Origin: Flavobacterium ranwuense
Lineage (GTDB): Bacteria; Bacteroidota; Bacteroidia; Flavobacteriales; Flavobacteriaceae
DNA length: 64,000 nucleotides
NCBI RefSeq assembly: GCF_004349315.1
Contig: NZ_SMLH01000001.1
Coordinates: 1-64,000, forward strand
Reading direction: 5' to 3'
Below are positions 9,621 to 19,684 of this stretch, piece after piece. The notes under the pieces were generated by a model, which was given only the letters and a program-made list of their open reading frames with translations, did not search any database and was not told the DNA's origin. Within the stretch, counting starts at the first letter, position 1; each line of letters opens with the position of its first letter. The position numbers and the translations under genes are program-made.

Positions 9621-9659
9621 TTTTCTTAATTATTAGGTTATAGAGTAAATATGAAAATC

Positions 9660-10205
9660 TTATTTACCTTCTAACAATTTTAGTTCCTCTGGAGAAAAAT
9701 CATTTACAATTGCATTTGAAGGTACTCCTACAATAGCCATCTCGTCTAGTATATCTACTAAATTACGGTAATTTGATTTCTTACTTGGTTTGATAATTAC
9801 AATTAAACCTTTGTCTTTGTTCCCAGTGTATTCAACTACTGATTTTTTTCTTTTCAATAATTCTTTACGAATACCTTCTTTACCATAAGAAATATCTTTT
9901 GGACCAGCAATTGGAGTTGCTAATAAACCCATATAATATACTATCTTATCATTGTCTCCCAGTAAAACCGTTAATGTACGATTTTCATCAACCTTGATTG
10001 GTTTATCAGTAGGATCATCTTCTTTATCAGGCAAACCCAAAGGCATCGATTGTGGTTTAGACAACGTAGTCGTAAGCATAAAGAATGTAATCAATAAGAA
10101 TGCCAAATCCACCATAGCAGTTAAATCTACTTTTGAGTTTGCCTTTTTACTTCTTACTTTTCCACCTTTTTTGCCTCCACCGTCGCCGGTATTTAATTCA
10201 GCCAT
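9660..10205 (-). CDS. exbD: ExbD/TolR-family biopolymer transport protein (second ExbD)
   Basis: 181 residues. Lys/Gly-rich cytoplasmic tail, then SKVDLTAMVDLAFLLITFFMLTTTL near residues 24-48. This carries the conserved Asp of the ExbD membrane helix (AMVDLAFLL) that takes part in proton flow. The periplasmic domain contains the VIIKPSKKSNYRNLVDILDEM segment. It is the second of two tandem ExbD paralogues; 18 bp separate it from the first. Confidence 0.92.
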   Translation of the reverse strand: MAELNTGDGGGKKGGKVRSKKANSKVDLTAMVDLAFLLITFFMLTTTLSKPQSMPLGLPDKEDDPTDKPIKVDENRTLTVLLGDNDKIVYYMGLLATPIAGPKDISYGKEGIRKELLKRKKSVVEYTGNKDKGLIVIIKPSKKSNYRNLVDILDEMAIVGVPSNAIVNDFSPEELKLLEGK

Positions 10206-10223
10206 TTTAGTGTATTTTTTTAA

Positions 10224-10835
10224 TTATTTTTCTGTTGCTCTCAAACCTGTAACTAGAAAGAAGTTATTGATTTTCTGGTCTTGTAAAATATCCATAACCT
10301 TTTTAATTGCAGGATATTCTTCTTTTGCATCACCTTTAATAGAAAGTTGCAATTCTTTGTCATTAACATCAATATTTGCAATACGAGAATTGTATATCCA
10401 CTCATGCAATTGATTATCCAATGAATCTTTAGGCACACCTGGCTGTAAACCTGGCTTGCTTCTTTCTGCAGTCTTCATTGCAATTAGTTGCTTAAGATTA
10501 GCAATTGGAACTCCAATACCTTCCATTAAAGCAAATTTTGCAGATTCTTCTTCAGTAAATGCAATTCCGTACTTTTGACCCATTAACTCAAGTGCCTTTT
10601 TTCTAACTTCTCTACCCTTTAAGTCAAAGAAAACTTTTCCTTTTCCAATAGTTATAGTAGCTAAATTATCATCTGGCAACTTTGATTGAACTGTTGACGC
10701 AGGCGTATCTACTGGAAGTGCTTCCGGTATCTTAGCTGTTGCTGTCATTACAAAGAACGACAACAAAAGAAAAGCCACATCACACATAGCAGTCATATCA
10801 GTAGACCCTGCTTTTTTTTGCATTTTTATAGCCAT
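10224..10835 (-). CDS. exbD: ExbD/TolR-family biopolymer transport protein (first ExbD)
   Basis: 203 residues. A short basic N-terminus is followed by the membrane helix STDMTAMCDVAFLLLSFFVM near residues 11-30, with the conserved Asp. The periplasmic domain is longer than in its neighbour. Two different ExbD subunits in one operon suggest a heteromeric complex with ExbB. It lies between ExbB and the second ExbD on one transcript. Confidence 0.92.
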   Translation of the reverse strand: MAIKMQKKAGSTDMTAMCDVAFLLLSFFVMTATAKIPEALPVDTPASTVQSKLPDDNLATITIGKGKVFFDLKGREVRKKALELMGQKYGIAFTEEESAKFALMEGIGVPIANLKQLIAMKTAERSKPGLQPGVPKDSLDNQLHEWIYNSRIANIDVNDKELQLSIKGDAKEEYPAIKKVMDILQDQKINNFFLVTGLRATEK

Positions 10836-10912
10836 TAATATATTTTTTTATACTTACAAGAAAATAGAATCTGTTTTCCAGACCTCTATTTCCCTGCAAA
10901 TTAAATTATTAA

Positions 10913-11731
10913 TTATTTTTTTGTACTTCTGTAGTGTCTGTAAGTATTTACAATTGTATTACCAGCCTCGTCAATAGAGTAAGTCAAAGTATCAATTTTA
11001 GAAGTAAAAAAGTTGTAAGCAATAATTGCTAAAGCTGAAGTAGCAATACCTGTAGCTGTATTAATCAATGCTTCAGAAATACCATTTGCAAGTGCAGCTT
11101 GATCCGGAGTACCAGCAGCAGACAATGCACTAAATGCTTTAATCATACCAGTTACCGTTCCTAACAAACCTGCAAGTGTACCTAATGATACCATTGTAGA
11201 AAGAATAGTCATGTGCTTCTCTAACATTGGCATTTCTAATGAAGTAACCTCTTCTATTTCTTTGTGAATAGTTTCAGCAGCAGCTTCGCTATCTAAACCT
11301 TCTTTTTTAACTTCTTGGTATTTCAATAAAGCAGATTTTATTGGATTTGCAACAGATCCTTTTTGTTTGTCACATGCAGCAATCGCTCCTTCAATATCAC
11401 CTTCTTTAATATCTTTTTGCACACTTGTCATGAATTTATCAAGATTTCCTGTACCAGCTGCTTTTGAGATCACAGCATAACGTTCAAATGAGAACACAAC
11501 CACCATCAAAAGACATCCTAACAAAATTGGTACAATCGGTCCTCCTTTATATACCATTGCTAACATATTTCCTGGTAATGGGTGACCTGTATTAACACCG
11601 CCTTCAAAATTTGCGCCATTACCCATTATAAATTGCCATATTAACCATCCAACAAAAACACATGCTACAATAATGATTCCTGAAATCATTCCTCCTCCTT
11701 TTGAATCGTTTTGTTTTTTAACGTTTGCCAT
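10913..11731 (-). CDS. exbB: ExbB/TolQ/MotA-family proton channel protein
   Basis: 272 residues and first gene of the operon. An extra N-terminal helix (about residues 15-36) is followed by the ExbB core: a helix near 62-84, a cytoplasmic domain, then two helices near 170-195 and 215-245. The core includes STMVSLGTLAGLLGTVTGMIKAF and INTATGIATSALAIIAYNFF. ExbB and ExbD use the proton gradient to drive TonB. A TAAATTTG box at 11793-11800 on the minus strand is a plausible -7 promoter element for the whole operon. Confidence 0.93.
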   Translation of the reverse strand: MANVKKQNDSKGGGMISGIIIVACVFVGWLIWQFIMGNGANFEGGVNTGHPLPGNMLAMVYKGGPIVPILLGCLLMVVVFSFERYAVISKAAGTGNLDKFMTSVQKDIKEGDIEGAIAACDKQKGSVANPIKSALLKYQEVKKEGLDSEAAAETIHKEIEEVTSLEMPMLEKHMTILSTMVSLGTLAGLLGTVTGMIKAFSALSAAGTPDQAALANGISEALINTATGIATSALAIIAYNFFTSKIDTLTYSIDEAGNTIVNTYRHYRSTKK

Positions 11732-12105
11732 TTTTTTTAATTTTAATAGTTTTAAATAATTTATCTTTAGTTATAATAAACTTGTAGTGGAGCAAATTTA
11801 TATTTTTAGTTTAAATAAAAAAACTTTTTTTAATTTTATTATAATTAAATTTATTTCAAAAATACATTTACAATTCACAACGTTGCATTTATATCAAAAA
11901 ATTCAAGTAAATTTACTTTTTCACAATAAATAACGTATTTTTTTAAGAATTATTAACGTAATATTTCAACAACAACCTCTTTTTAATCAAAATTAATATT
12001 TTATATTATTAACAGTAAAAAAGCAGGAAAACTGCAGTATACACTAAAATTTCAGGTTTTATAAAAAAAACAATACCTTGCAAATGATTTAAATCTAAAC
12101 CTATT
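11732..12105. promoter_or_regulatory. Divergent AT-rich intergenic region between exbB and the HerA-like gene
   Basis: No ORF is credible in these 374 bases. On the minus strand a TAAATTTG -7 box (11793-11800) faces exbB, but a clear -33 TTG is missing. On the plus strand I see only a weak TACCTTGC near 12075 for the ATPase gene. Long A/T runs dominate. Confidence 0.45.
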
Positions 12106-13626
12106 ATGAGCCGAAAAGAAGATTTCATACAGCAAATTACAGACGGATATAGCTCTAAAGGAGAAAGCATCACTCTTGGCGGAGCAATATTAGACGGTGA
12201 AGCTTTGCCCAATGTGCCTGTAAAAATACCGCTAAAAACCTTAAATCGTCATGGATTAATTGCTGGAGCCACCGGAACCGGAAAAACCAAAACGATCCAA
12301 GTACTTTCTGAACAATTATCATCCTTTGGAATCCCTGTATTAATGATGGACATAAAAGGTGATTTTAGTGGAATAGCCAAAGAAGGCGAAGAGAAACAAT
12401 TTATAACTGAACGACACGCTAAAATAAACATCCCTTATACAACATCCCGTTTTCCGGTTGAATTATTGACTTTATCTGAACAAAATGGAGTTCGTCTTCG
12501 CGCTACTATCTCTGAGTTTGGACCGGTTTTGTTTTCTCGAATCCTTAACTTAAATGATACTCAAGCTGGTGTCGTTTCTGTTATCTTTAAATATTGCGAT
12601 GACAATAAAATGCCTTTATTAGATTTAAAAGACATCAAAAAAATAATAAATTACATCACCGAAGAAGGAAAAGACGAAATTGAGGAACACTATGGCAAAA
12701 TTTCTACTTCAACAACAGGCACAATTCTTAGAAAAATTATAGAATTAGAACAACAAGGAGCTGATTTGTTTTTTGGAGAAATGTCTTTTGACGTAGAAGA
12801 TTTAATGCGCATTGACGAAAATGGAAAAGGATACATCAATATCTTACGATTGACTGACATTCAAGACAAACCAAAATTATTTTCGACATTTATGCTGAGT
12901 TTACTGGCCGAAATTTACCAACAAATGCCTGAAAAAGGAGATTCGGATCAACCAGAATTAATTATTTTTATCGATGAAGCTCATTTGATTTTCAATGAAG
13001 CAAGCAACACATTATTAGAACAAATAGAAACGATTGTAAAACTGATTCGTTCTAAGGGAATAGGAATTTACTTCATCACACAAAACCCAATGGATATTCC
13101 AAGTGGCGTTTTGGCGCAATTAGGCTTAAAAATCCAACATGCTTTGAGGGCTTTTACAGCAAATGACCGGAAAGCCATAAAACAAACTGCTGACAACTAC
13201 CCTACTTCTGACTATTACAAAACTGATGAAGTTTTGACAAGTCTTGGAATTGGAGAAGCGCTCGTTTCAGCTCTGAACGAAAAAGGAATTCCAACACCAC
13301 TTGCAGCAACGATGATGCGTGCGCCTATGAGTAGAATGGATATTTTGACCGAAAGTGAAATTCAGGAAATCAATAACAAATCAAAACTGGTAAAAAAATA
13401 TAGCGAACTTATTGACCGTGAAAGTGCTTATGAAATGCTTAATAAAAAAATTGCCATAGTCGAACAGGAAGCAGCAGAACAAGAACAGGAAAAAACATCT
13501 GAAAAAGAAGAAAGTAAAGGCCCAAGTACAGCTAGTGTAGTAGGGAAATCAGTTTTGAAAGTACTCACAAGTGCTACTTTTATAAGAGGTGCTTTTGGCG
13601 TTTTAACAAAAATGTTTAAGAAGTGA
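12106..13626 (+). CDS. HerA-like helicase/ATPase (DUF853 family)
   Basis: 506 residues. The Walker A motif is GATGTGKTKTIQ near residues 53-64. Walker B is LIIFIDEAHL near 284-293, and ITQNPMDIPSGVLAQLGLKIQHALRAFT follows near 325-352, as in the HerA/FtsK-like DUF853 family. The C-terminus has a Glu-rich coiled segment (about 443-475) and a final hydrophobic stretch. The family is widespread and its cellular role is poorly defined. No NurA-like nuclease or other defence partner is next to it, so I do not call it a defence gene. Confidence 0.85.
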   Translation: MSRKEDFIQQITDGYSSKGESITLGGAILDGEALPNVPVKIPLKTLNRHGLIAGATGTGKTKTIQVLSEQLSSFGIPVLMMDIKGDFSGIAKEGEEKQFITERHAKINIPYTTSRFPVELLTLSEQNGVRLRATISEFGPVLFSRILNLNDTQAGVVSVIFKYCDDNKMPLLDLKDIKKIINYITEEGKDEIEEHYGKISTSTTGTILRKIIELEQQGADLFFGEMSFDVEDLMRIDENGKGYINILRLTDIQDKPKLFSTFMLSLLAEIYQQMPEKGDSDQPELIIFIDEAHLIFNEASNTLLEQIETIVKLIRSKGIGIYFITQNPMDIPSGVLAQLGLKIQHALRAFTANDRKAIKQTADNYPTSDYYKTDEVLTSLGIGEALVSALNEKGIPTPLAATMMRAPMSRMDILTESEIQEINNKSKLVKKYSELIDRESAYEMLNKKIAIVEQEAAEQEQEKTSEKEESKGPSTASVVGKSVLKVLTSATFIRGAFGVLTKMFKK

Positions 13627-13634
13627 AGAGTGTA

Positions 13635-13765
13635 AAAAGTGAGTAGTGAAAAGTTATACCATTTATCTTTGAAAATACTGAAACAAATCAATGTCTTTTT
13701 GTAATTCCTGTAAATATTGAAAAATTATTGCCGTAAATTCTATTCACTTTTCACTACTCACTTTT
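13635..13765. repeat. 20-bp perfect inverted repeat flanking a 91-bp spacer
   Basis: Arm 13635-13654 is the exact reverse complement of 13746-13765. The right arm ends on the stop codon of the kynurenine monooxygenase gene. The word agtgagtagtgaaaagt is low-complexity, and such paired words recur in intergenic DNA of this window. It may act as a bidirectional terminator or be a mobile repeat remnant. Confidence 0.6.
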
Positions 13766-15111
13766 CACCCCTTCTCACCCAACAACTCTAAAATTTTCTT
13801 TTCTACCACTTCGCTATCCCAAATATTCTCGATGTTTTCCATTTTCAAAACTTCTTCCATAATAGCATTTTGATAATCCCCAATAGCCAAAGCTTCGGCG
13901 TAAGGACGATCACTAAAGGTTACTCTGCTATAAAGCGGAATCCATTTTTCCGGGTATTTATCTGAGAATGATTTTTCGATTTTCTTTTGCAGCAGGAATT
14001 TTTCATCAGCCGTTTTAGAACTCATTTCCATAAAATTGCGATAGGAAAGTTCTGCAATGGCATCTGCATTTGGTTTACGGGATTTTTGATATTCAGAGAA
14101 AATCGTTTTCCAATCATCTCCATACTTTTCAATCATTTCATAAAGAATCGAAATGTCTTCAAAGCCCGCATTCATTCCTTGTCCGTAAAATGGAACAATT
14201 GCATGACAAGCGTCACCAATTAAAGCAATTTTATCTTCGTAAGTCCAAGGAAAACATTTCATCGTCACTAAAGTACTTGTTGGATTTTTAAAAAAATCTT
14301 CCGTCAATTTTGGAATAACATCAATGGTATCCGGTAAGTTTTTCTCAAAAAAAGCTTCCACCTCTTTTTGATCTTTCAAAGAAGCAAAAGAATTTTCTCC
14401 TTCAAAAGGCATGAATAAAGTACATGTAAAACTACCGTCTAAATTGGGTAATGCAATCAACATATATTCCCCTCGTGGCCAAATATGAAACGAATTTTTG
14501 TCTAATTTATGGGTTGCATCCGAGTTTGCAGGAATGTTTAATTCCTTATATCCAATAGGTAAAAATTCTTGCGAATAATCAAACATGCTTTGACGCTGCA
14601 TGCGATGGCGGATTCTGGAAAAAGCACCATCGGCACCAAAAACCATATCATATTTTTTGTCCTCCCAAGCACCTCTTTCGGTTTCACCGATGTGCAAAGT
14701 AGCATCATCTAAAGTTACATCCCATATTTTATGTTCGAAAAAGAATTCAGCTCCTGCAGCTTCCGCCAAATCGATCATTTTTCTATTCAAAGTTCCTCTT
14801 GAAATCGAGTAAATAGATTCGCCTTCTTGTCCGTAATTTTGAAAATTAAGTTTGTCAACAAGATGAATGGCACGTTTGTCCATTGGAATTGCAATGGCTC
14901 GCACGGCGTCACCCACTCCCACACCATCAAGTGCTTTCCAGCCTCGGTTAGACATGGCTAAATTAATAGAACGGCCGGAAAACTGAATTTGTCTAATATC
15001 TGGGCTTCTATCGAAAACATGAACAGTATGACCTGCTTTACGAAGGTAAATAGCTAATAGAGATCCAACTAATCCTGAACCTACAACCGCTATTTTTTTG
15101 GAAATTTGCAT
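13765..15111 (-). CDS. kmo: FAD-dependent kynurenine 3-monooxygenase
   Basis: 448 residues. The N-terminal dinucleotide motif is VVGSGLVGSLLAIYLRKAG near 9-27. The second FAD motif is ALIGDACHAIVPFYGQGMNAGFEDI near 292-316. RSINLAMSNRGWKAL near 47-61 is characteristic of KMO. The enzyme hydroxylates L-kynurenine on the route from tryptophan to quinolinate and NAD. Kynureninase lies 3 kb away on the same strand, which supports the call. A TAATTTTG box at 15134-15141 (minus) fits its promoter. The C-terminal part is probably membrane-associated, as in other KMOs. Confidence 0.9.
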   Translation of the reverse strand: MQISKKIAVVGSGLVGSLLAIYLRKAGHTVHVFDRSPDIRQIQFSGRSINLAMSNRGWKALDGVGVGDAVRAIAIPMDKRAIHLVDKLNFQNYGQEGESIYSISRGTLNRKMIDLAEAAGAEFFFEHKIWDVTLDDATLHIGETERGAWEDKKYDMVFGADGAFSRIRHRMQRQSMFDYSQEFLPIGYKELNIPANSDATHKLDKNSFHIWPRGEYMLIALPNLDGSFTCTLFMPFEGENSFASLKDQKEVEAFFEKNLPDTIDVIPKLTEDFFKNPTSTLVTMKCFPWTYEDKIALIGDACHAIVPFYGQGMNAGFEDISILYEMIEKYGDDWKTIFSEYQKSRKPNADAIAELSYRNFMEMSSKTADEKFLLQKKIEKSFSDKYPEKWIPLYSRVTFSDRPYAEALAIGDYQNAIMEEVLKMENIENIWDSEVVEKKILELLGEKG

Positions 15112-15174
15112 TAATTTTTTATAAAAAGTTAGGCAAAATTACTGATTTTATTAGACTAAGAACTTTAAAAACTA

Positions 15175-17565
15175 TTAATTTTTACGTGGAATAAAAACCA
15201 ATTTTGTTGAAGTTCTAACAATCTCATCCCTGTTCAGCTTCATTCTTCTAAATTTTCCAGAATTATACAACTCCGCTTGATCACTGTAATGCGCACTTAA
15301 CGGATTCCCTGATTGTCCAGTTGGAAGAATGCTCCAACTGTTTTCTATATCCGAAAAATCAATAATCCTTCTCGTTGACGGGCCTCCTTTTACAATATAA
15401 TTTCCATCATCCGTAAAATCAAAAAACAAATTATTAATGACTTCGGTGGAACCTGAAACTTCAAAAGGCCCTACATTGAAAATTCTTCTTAATGCTGCCA
15501 CTTTCCCTAATGGATGCTGGTGTTCTACCGTGTGAACCTTATTCCAAGTCCAATCAGAAACCGAAGTTCCCAATTGTTTTTCTAAAGCTACAATTGACTC
15601 TTTAAACGATTTTGATATAATATTACTTCTGGTTTCTTTTACATTTTTAGTACTTATATTATCCCACCAAAGTGATTCTTGATTCTTAATTTGTTTTGCA
15701 ATAATTTGCTTCATAATATGCGTGTCTAAAAATTGCTTGAAATTAACTGCACCCAGTTCATCCTCGAAGGTATTTTTCAAATAATTAAAAATCCATTTGT
15801 TGTAAATTGTTGGTGCAACATCAGCAAGATTATTGGAACCTTTCCATTCTTTCAAAACAGTTAAGGCTTCTTTTTCATTTTCAGAAAGTGATTTTTGATT
15901 CACTTCCGATATTAATTGTTTAACCACTTCCGGAGCTACTGATGACGTATTATCAAAAATCATTTCTCCTACTGCAGTTTTGTCCCAATTTGATTTTGGA
16001 TTTAATAACTGCATGATTCTTTTTGCTCTGTCTTCAGGAAGGTAATAGCCAGGATATAAAAATCCATCTATAGGTTCCGGTTGGTTATTCGCAGAATACA
16101 CATAATCCCATTTTGGATTTACCGCCGATGGGTTTTTGGAGAAATCCAGATATTCTTTAATATCATCTTTACCACTGGAGCCATCCAAAATAAAATTAGG
16201 ATTCACTCCCGCATTATGCTTGTATAATTTTCCAGTTGCCCACCAAGCCACATTTCCTTTGGCATCGCCATACATTATATTTAAACCGGGCGCCGCTATC
16301 AAACTGACTCCTTTTTGGAAATCGGCTTTACTTTTAGCATGCGAAAGTTCATAAACAGCCTCAAGAATTTGTATGGGTTGTTGCGTATAAATCCAAGACA
16401 TCGCAACAGGTTTGTCTTGCTGCAAACCATCAATCAAGTCATTCACTATTGGTCCGTGACGCGTGATTTTTACATTTAAAACCACATCAGTAGAATCTTT
16501 TACTTTTATAATTTTTTTTCGAACCTCATAAGCACTAAAACCGCTTGGTATCTTGTAAGCATTGGCATCATTTGGATTATTCTCCTCTTGGTACAAATCA
16601 ATATCATCATTCTCAAACATAGTTAAACCATACGCATACTCGCGATTGTGCCCCAATAAAGGATATGGAGTTCCCGCCAAATAACAACCGTACAATTCAA
16701 AATCCGGCGTCACTAGATGTGCTTCATACCAAGTTCCCGGTTGCGAAAACCCAATGTGTGGATCATTAGCAAAAATGACTTTTCCATTTTTCGTTTTCTT
16801 TGGAGCAATAACCCAACTGTTACTTCCTATAAAAGGAGAAACTGGAGACTGATCTAAAAGCAAGGCTACCGACTTTGAAATAGCGCTATATTCTTGAGGT
16901 GTTTCTTTGGCATTTTTAATTCGGGTGGTATTAAACGAACCATCAATCCCAAAATCCTTGAGATATTCCATTCCATATTTGTTTCGAATATCAGTTAATA
17001 ACGGATCTGATTTTTGAGCCATCGCAAAATTAAAAGACATATAACCAAAAATATTATAAACGTCTTCAATCGTAAATTTCTCTTTCTTAACTCCGATTAA
17101 ACTAAACTCTATCGGCGTTGTTCCTTCTTCCAGGTATTGATTAATGCCATCCAAATACGCTATGGTCAATTGATAACTTGGACTGTTTTTATCCAATACT
17201 GCAATCGCTTTTGCAGATGCTTCTTGGATTCCAAGTCCTGCAAAGAATTTATCGTTTTTCAGTGCTACAGAACCAAAAATCTCCGATAATCGTCCCGGAG
17301 CAATACGGCGCATCAGTTCCATTTGCCACAATCGGTCTTGCGCATGAACATAACCCAAAGCCATCATTGCATCCTTTGAATTAGTCGCATAAATATGCGG
17401 AACGCCAAACTCATCAAAATAAACTGTCGTCTCTTTTTGAATGTTTTTCAGTTGCAGTTCGCCCTCATATTTTGGTTTTAGATAAAACCCATAAATAATT
17501 AAAGCTACTGCTAAAACTGCTACTAACGAAAGTAAAACCAGAAGGACTGTTTTAAATTTTTTCAT
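15175..17565 (-). CDS. Penicillin acylase (Ntn-hydrolase) family protein
   Basis: 796 residues with one N-terminal membrane helix or signal anchor (about 6-28). The predicted autocatalytic site is the Ser of PFIGSNSWVIAP near residue 248; cleavage there would free the catalytic N-terminal Ser of the beta chain. Other family segments are FDEFGVPHIYATNSKDAMMALGYVHAQDRLWQMELMRR (in the alpha chain) and HIGFSQPGTWYEAHL. The family cleaves amides such as penicillins, acyl-homoserine lactones or aculeacin; the substrate is unknown here. It lies between the two kynurenine genes, possibly by chance. Confidence 0.87.
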   Translation of the reverse strand: MKKFKTVLLVLLSLVAVLAVALIIYGFYLKPKYEGELQLKNIQKETTVYFDEFGVPHIYATNSKDAMMALGYVHAQDRLWQMELMRRIAPGRLSEIFGSVALKNDKFFAGLGIQEASAKAIAVLDKNSPSYQLTIAYLDGINQYLEEGTTPIEFSLIGVKKEKFTIEDVYNIFGYMSFNFAMAQKSDPLLTDIRNKYGMEYLKDFGIDGSFNTTRIKNAKETPQEYSAISKSVALLLDQSPVSPFIGSNSWVIAPKKTKNGKVIFANDPHIGFSQPGTWYEAHLVTPDFELYGCYLAGTPYPLLGHNREYAYGLTMFENDDIDLYQEENNPNDANAYKIPSGFSAYEVRKKIIKVKDSTDVVLNVKITRHGPIVNDLIDGLQQDKPVAMSWIYTQQPIQILEAVYELSHAKSKADFQKGVSLIAAPGLNIMYGDAKGNVAWWATGKLYKHNAGVNPNFILDGSSGKDDIKEYLDFSKNPSAVNPKWDYVYSANNQPEPIDGFLYPGYYLPEDRAKRIMQLLNPKSNWDKTAVGEMIFDNTSSVAPEVVKQLISEVNQKSLSENEKEALTVLKEWKGSNNLADVAPTIYNKWIFNYLKNTFEDELGAVNFKQFLDTHIMKQIIAKQIKNQESLWWDNISTKNVKETRSNIISKSFKESIVALEKQLGTSVSDWTWNKVHTVEHQHPLGKVAALRRIFNVGPFEVSGSTEVINNLFFDFTDDGNYIVKGGPSTRRIIDFSDIENSWSILPTGQSGNPLSAHYSDQAELYNSGKFRRMKLNRDEIVRTSTKLVFIPRKN

Positions 17566-17652
17566 ATTTGAATAAATTGATAAACAAATATATAGGATTT
17601 GAAAGTTATTTAAAACAATTTATTTTCATTGGCTTTTGGTACTAAACAAAAA

Positions 17653-17685
17653 GAGTGTTTAAATTCTTTACGAACTTAAACACTC
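17653..17685 (-). terminator. Terminator after the glycine-zipper gene
   Basis: Arms gagtgtttaa (17653-17662) and ttaaacactc (17676-17685) make a 10-bp stem, with a short A-rich flank giving T residues on the minus strand. It starts 22 bp past the stop codon at 17707. Confidence 0.65.
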
Positions 17686-17706
17686 TCAATTATGATATGA
17701 ATAAAT

Positions 17707-18126
17707 TTATTCCTTTTTTCTTCCGTCTATAATAGCCCCAGTTCCCGCACCTACACCTGCGCCTGCGATACCGCCAATTATAGCTCCTTGAACTTTTTTC
17801 TTACTAATGATTGCTCCTGTTGCAGCACCAACTCCTGCACCAATTACAGCACCTTTAGCGGTTCCGCTCCAACCTTTCTTTTTTGTTGTAGTGGTAGTTG
17901 TTGCAGCCGCTTGTTGATTGACAACAATAACCTCTTTTTGAGTTTCTATTTTGGCTTCTTCCATTTTAGCCATTTCAACTTGCATGGAATCAATAACTCT
18001 TTGTTTCTCCATTTCAACTTTCATGGAATCAACAGTAACCTGTTTTGCCTTTTGAATTTCCATTTTCCCTTGATTTTGACAAGAAACAACAACTGCGGCT
18101 ATAAGTAAAAAATATAATGCTTTCAT
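17707..18126 (-). CDS. Glycine-zipper lipoprotein
   Basis: 139 residues. The lipoprotein signal ends at Cys16 (AVVVSCQN). A repeated QVTVDSMKVEMEKQRVIDSMQVEM segment near 29-52 is probably a coiled coil. The C-terminal half is glycine-zipper sequence: AVIGAGVGAATGAIISKKKVQGAIIGGIAGAGVGAGTGAII near 90-130. Such domains usually insert in or span membranes. The cellular role is unknown. The polythreonine linker near 76-83 is encoded by simple repeats. Confidence 0.75.
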   Translation of the reverse strand: MKALYFLLIAAVVVSCQNQGKMEIQKAKQVTVDSMKVEMEKQRVIDSMQVEMAKMEEAKIETQKEVIVVNQQAAATTTTTTKKKGWSGTAKGAVIGAGVGAATGAIISKKKVQGAIIGGIAGAGVGAGTGAIIDGRKKE

Positions 18127-18227
18127 AATTTTAAATTTTATAATTTGTAATTATACAAAGGAACACCTAAACTGCGCAATAAACTTTATACAATTTAAAC
18201 TATTCTTTATATAATTCTGCGTCTGAC

Positions 18228-19502
18228 TTATTTTAGAATCCCAGATTTCAATATTTGTCCAAAGTGATACATATCTTCAAAAGAACAATACAATGGAACT
18301 GGTGCTAATCGAATAACATTGGGTTCACGCCAATCGGTAATCACACCATTTTTCATAAGATAATCAAATAAACTACGTCCTTCCCCATGAAGCAACACTG
18401 ATAATTGTGACGCTCTTTCTGATGGATTTGACGGTGTTATAATTTCGAAAGTACTATCGACTTCTTTGTCTATTTCGTGCAGAATGAACTCTAAATACGA
18501 AGTAATTTTATCTCTTTTTTGAATTAAAGCGTCCATTCCTATTTCATCAAACATTTCTACTGAAGCCAAATAAGGTGCCAGAGAAAGTACCGGTAAATTA
18601 CTGATTTGCCAACCATCAGCACCATGAACAGGATCAAAAGTTGGTTCCATCTTGAAACGACGTTCTTTATTATGTCCCCACCATCCTGCAAATCTTGGTA
18701 AATCGTTATTGTTATGATGTTTTTCGTGAACGAAACATCCTGAAGCATTTCCAGGTCCAGAATTCATGTATTTATAACTGCACCAAGCTGCAAAATCCAC
18801 ATTCCAATCGTGCAATTCCAATTTTACATTTCCTGCAGCGTGGGCTAAATCCCAACCTACTTTTGCACCAGCTTTATGACCAGCTTCAGTTATCGTTTTA
18901 ATATCAAAAACTTGTCCTGTGTAATAGTTCACACCACCAATTAAAACCAAAGCCAACTCATCACCTACTTCTTCAATTTTAGCCAAAACATCTTCTAGGC
19001 GAATGTTATGTTCGCCTTCACGACGTTTGATTTCTACAATCGCATCTTCTGGCTTGTAACCATGAAAATGAACCTGACTTTGAAACATATATTGGTCCGA
19101 AGGAAATGCTTTTTCCTCACAAATAATTTTATATCTGGTTTTTGTAGGTCGGTAAAAGGAAACCATCAACAAATGAAGATTGACCGTTAACGTATTCATC
19201 ACGGTAACTTCACTCGGCAAAGCACCCACAATTTTACTCAACGGATTTGCAAATCGTTCATGGTAATCCCACCATGGTTTTTTACTGTAAAAATGACCTT
19301 CGACAGCCAAATTCGCCCAGTCATTCATCACCTCATCTACATACGATTTAGTTCGTTTAGGCTGTAATCCTAGTGAGTTTCCTGTGAAATAAATTACCTT
19401 TTTTCCATTTACCTGCGGAAAAATAAATTCATCTTGGTATTTATGTAATTGATCTTGCGAATCAAGTTGTTTTGCAAATTCAAGGGTATTTTCGAATGTC
19501 AT
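18228..19502 (-). CDS. kynU: Kynureninase
   Basis: 424-residue PLP enzyme that splits kynurenine or 3-hydroxykynurenine into alanine and (hydroxy)anthranilate. Visible motifs are FTGNSLGLQP near 38-47, the cofactor-binding WDLAHAAGN near 217-225 and the PLP lysine in WCSYKYMNSGPG near 240-251. It pairs with kmo at 13.8 kb. The two are separated by two unrelated genes, so they are probably transcribed separately. Confidence 0.92.
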   Translation of the reverse strand: MTFENTLEFAKQLDSQDQLHKYQDEFIFPQVNGKKVIYFTGNSLGLQPKRTKSYVDEVMNDWANLAVEGHFYSKKPWWDYHERFANPLSKIVGALPSEVTVMNTLTVNLHLLMVSFYRPTKTRYKIICEEKAFPSDQYMFQSQVHFHGYKPEDAIVEIKRREGEHNIRLEDVLAKIEEVGDELALVLIGGVNYYTGQVFDIKTITEAGHKAGAKVGWDLAHAAGNVKLELHDWNVDFAAWCSYKYMNSGPGNASGCFVHEKHHNNNDLPRFAGWWGHNKERRFKMEPTFDPVHGADGWQISNLPVLSLAPYLASVEMFDEIGMDALIQKRDKITSYLEFILHEIDKEVDSTFEIITPSNPSERASQLSVLLHGEGRSLFDYLMKNGVITDWREPNVIRLAPVPLYCSFEDMYHFGQILKSGILK

Positions 19503-19684
19503 GATTTGTATTTTGTTTTGTAAAAGTAGTAAAAAAAGACAGATAGATAAAAGACTTTTAGTCGATTGACGACAGATAAAAAAGTTAAAATTCCGGGTGA
19601 GAAAAAATAATTCTTGAATACTATACGGAATTAAAAAACAACTCGTTATTTAACTATATTTGATTGAATTTAAATTTCTTAGCT

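Noticed and set aside
9952..10413. 153-codon plus-strand ORF across the two exbD genes
   Set aside because: It spans two well-supported minus-strand genes and has no own signals.
12106..13626. HerA-like ATPase as part of a defence system
   Set aside because: No nuclease, SIR2, NurA or other partner is adjacent; the DUF853 family is common outside defence.
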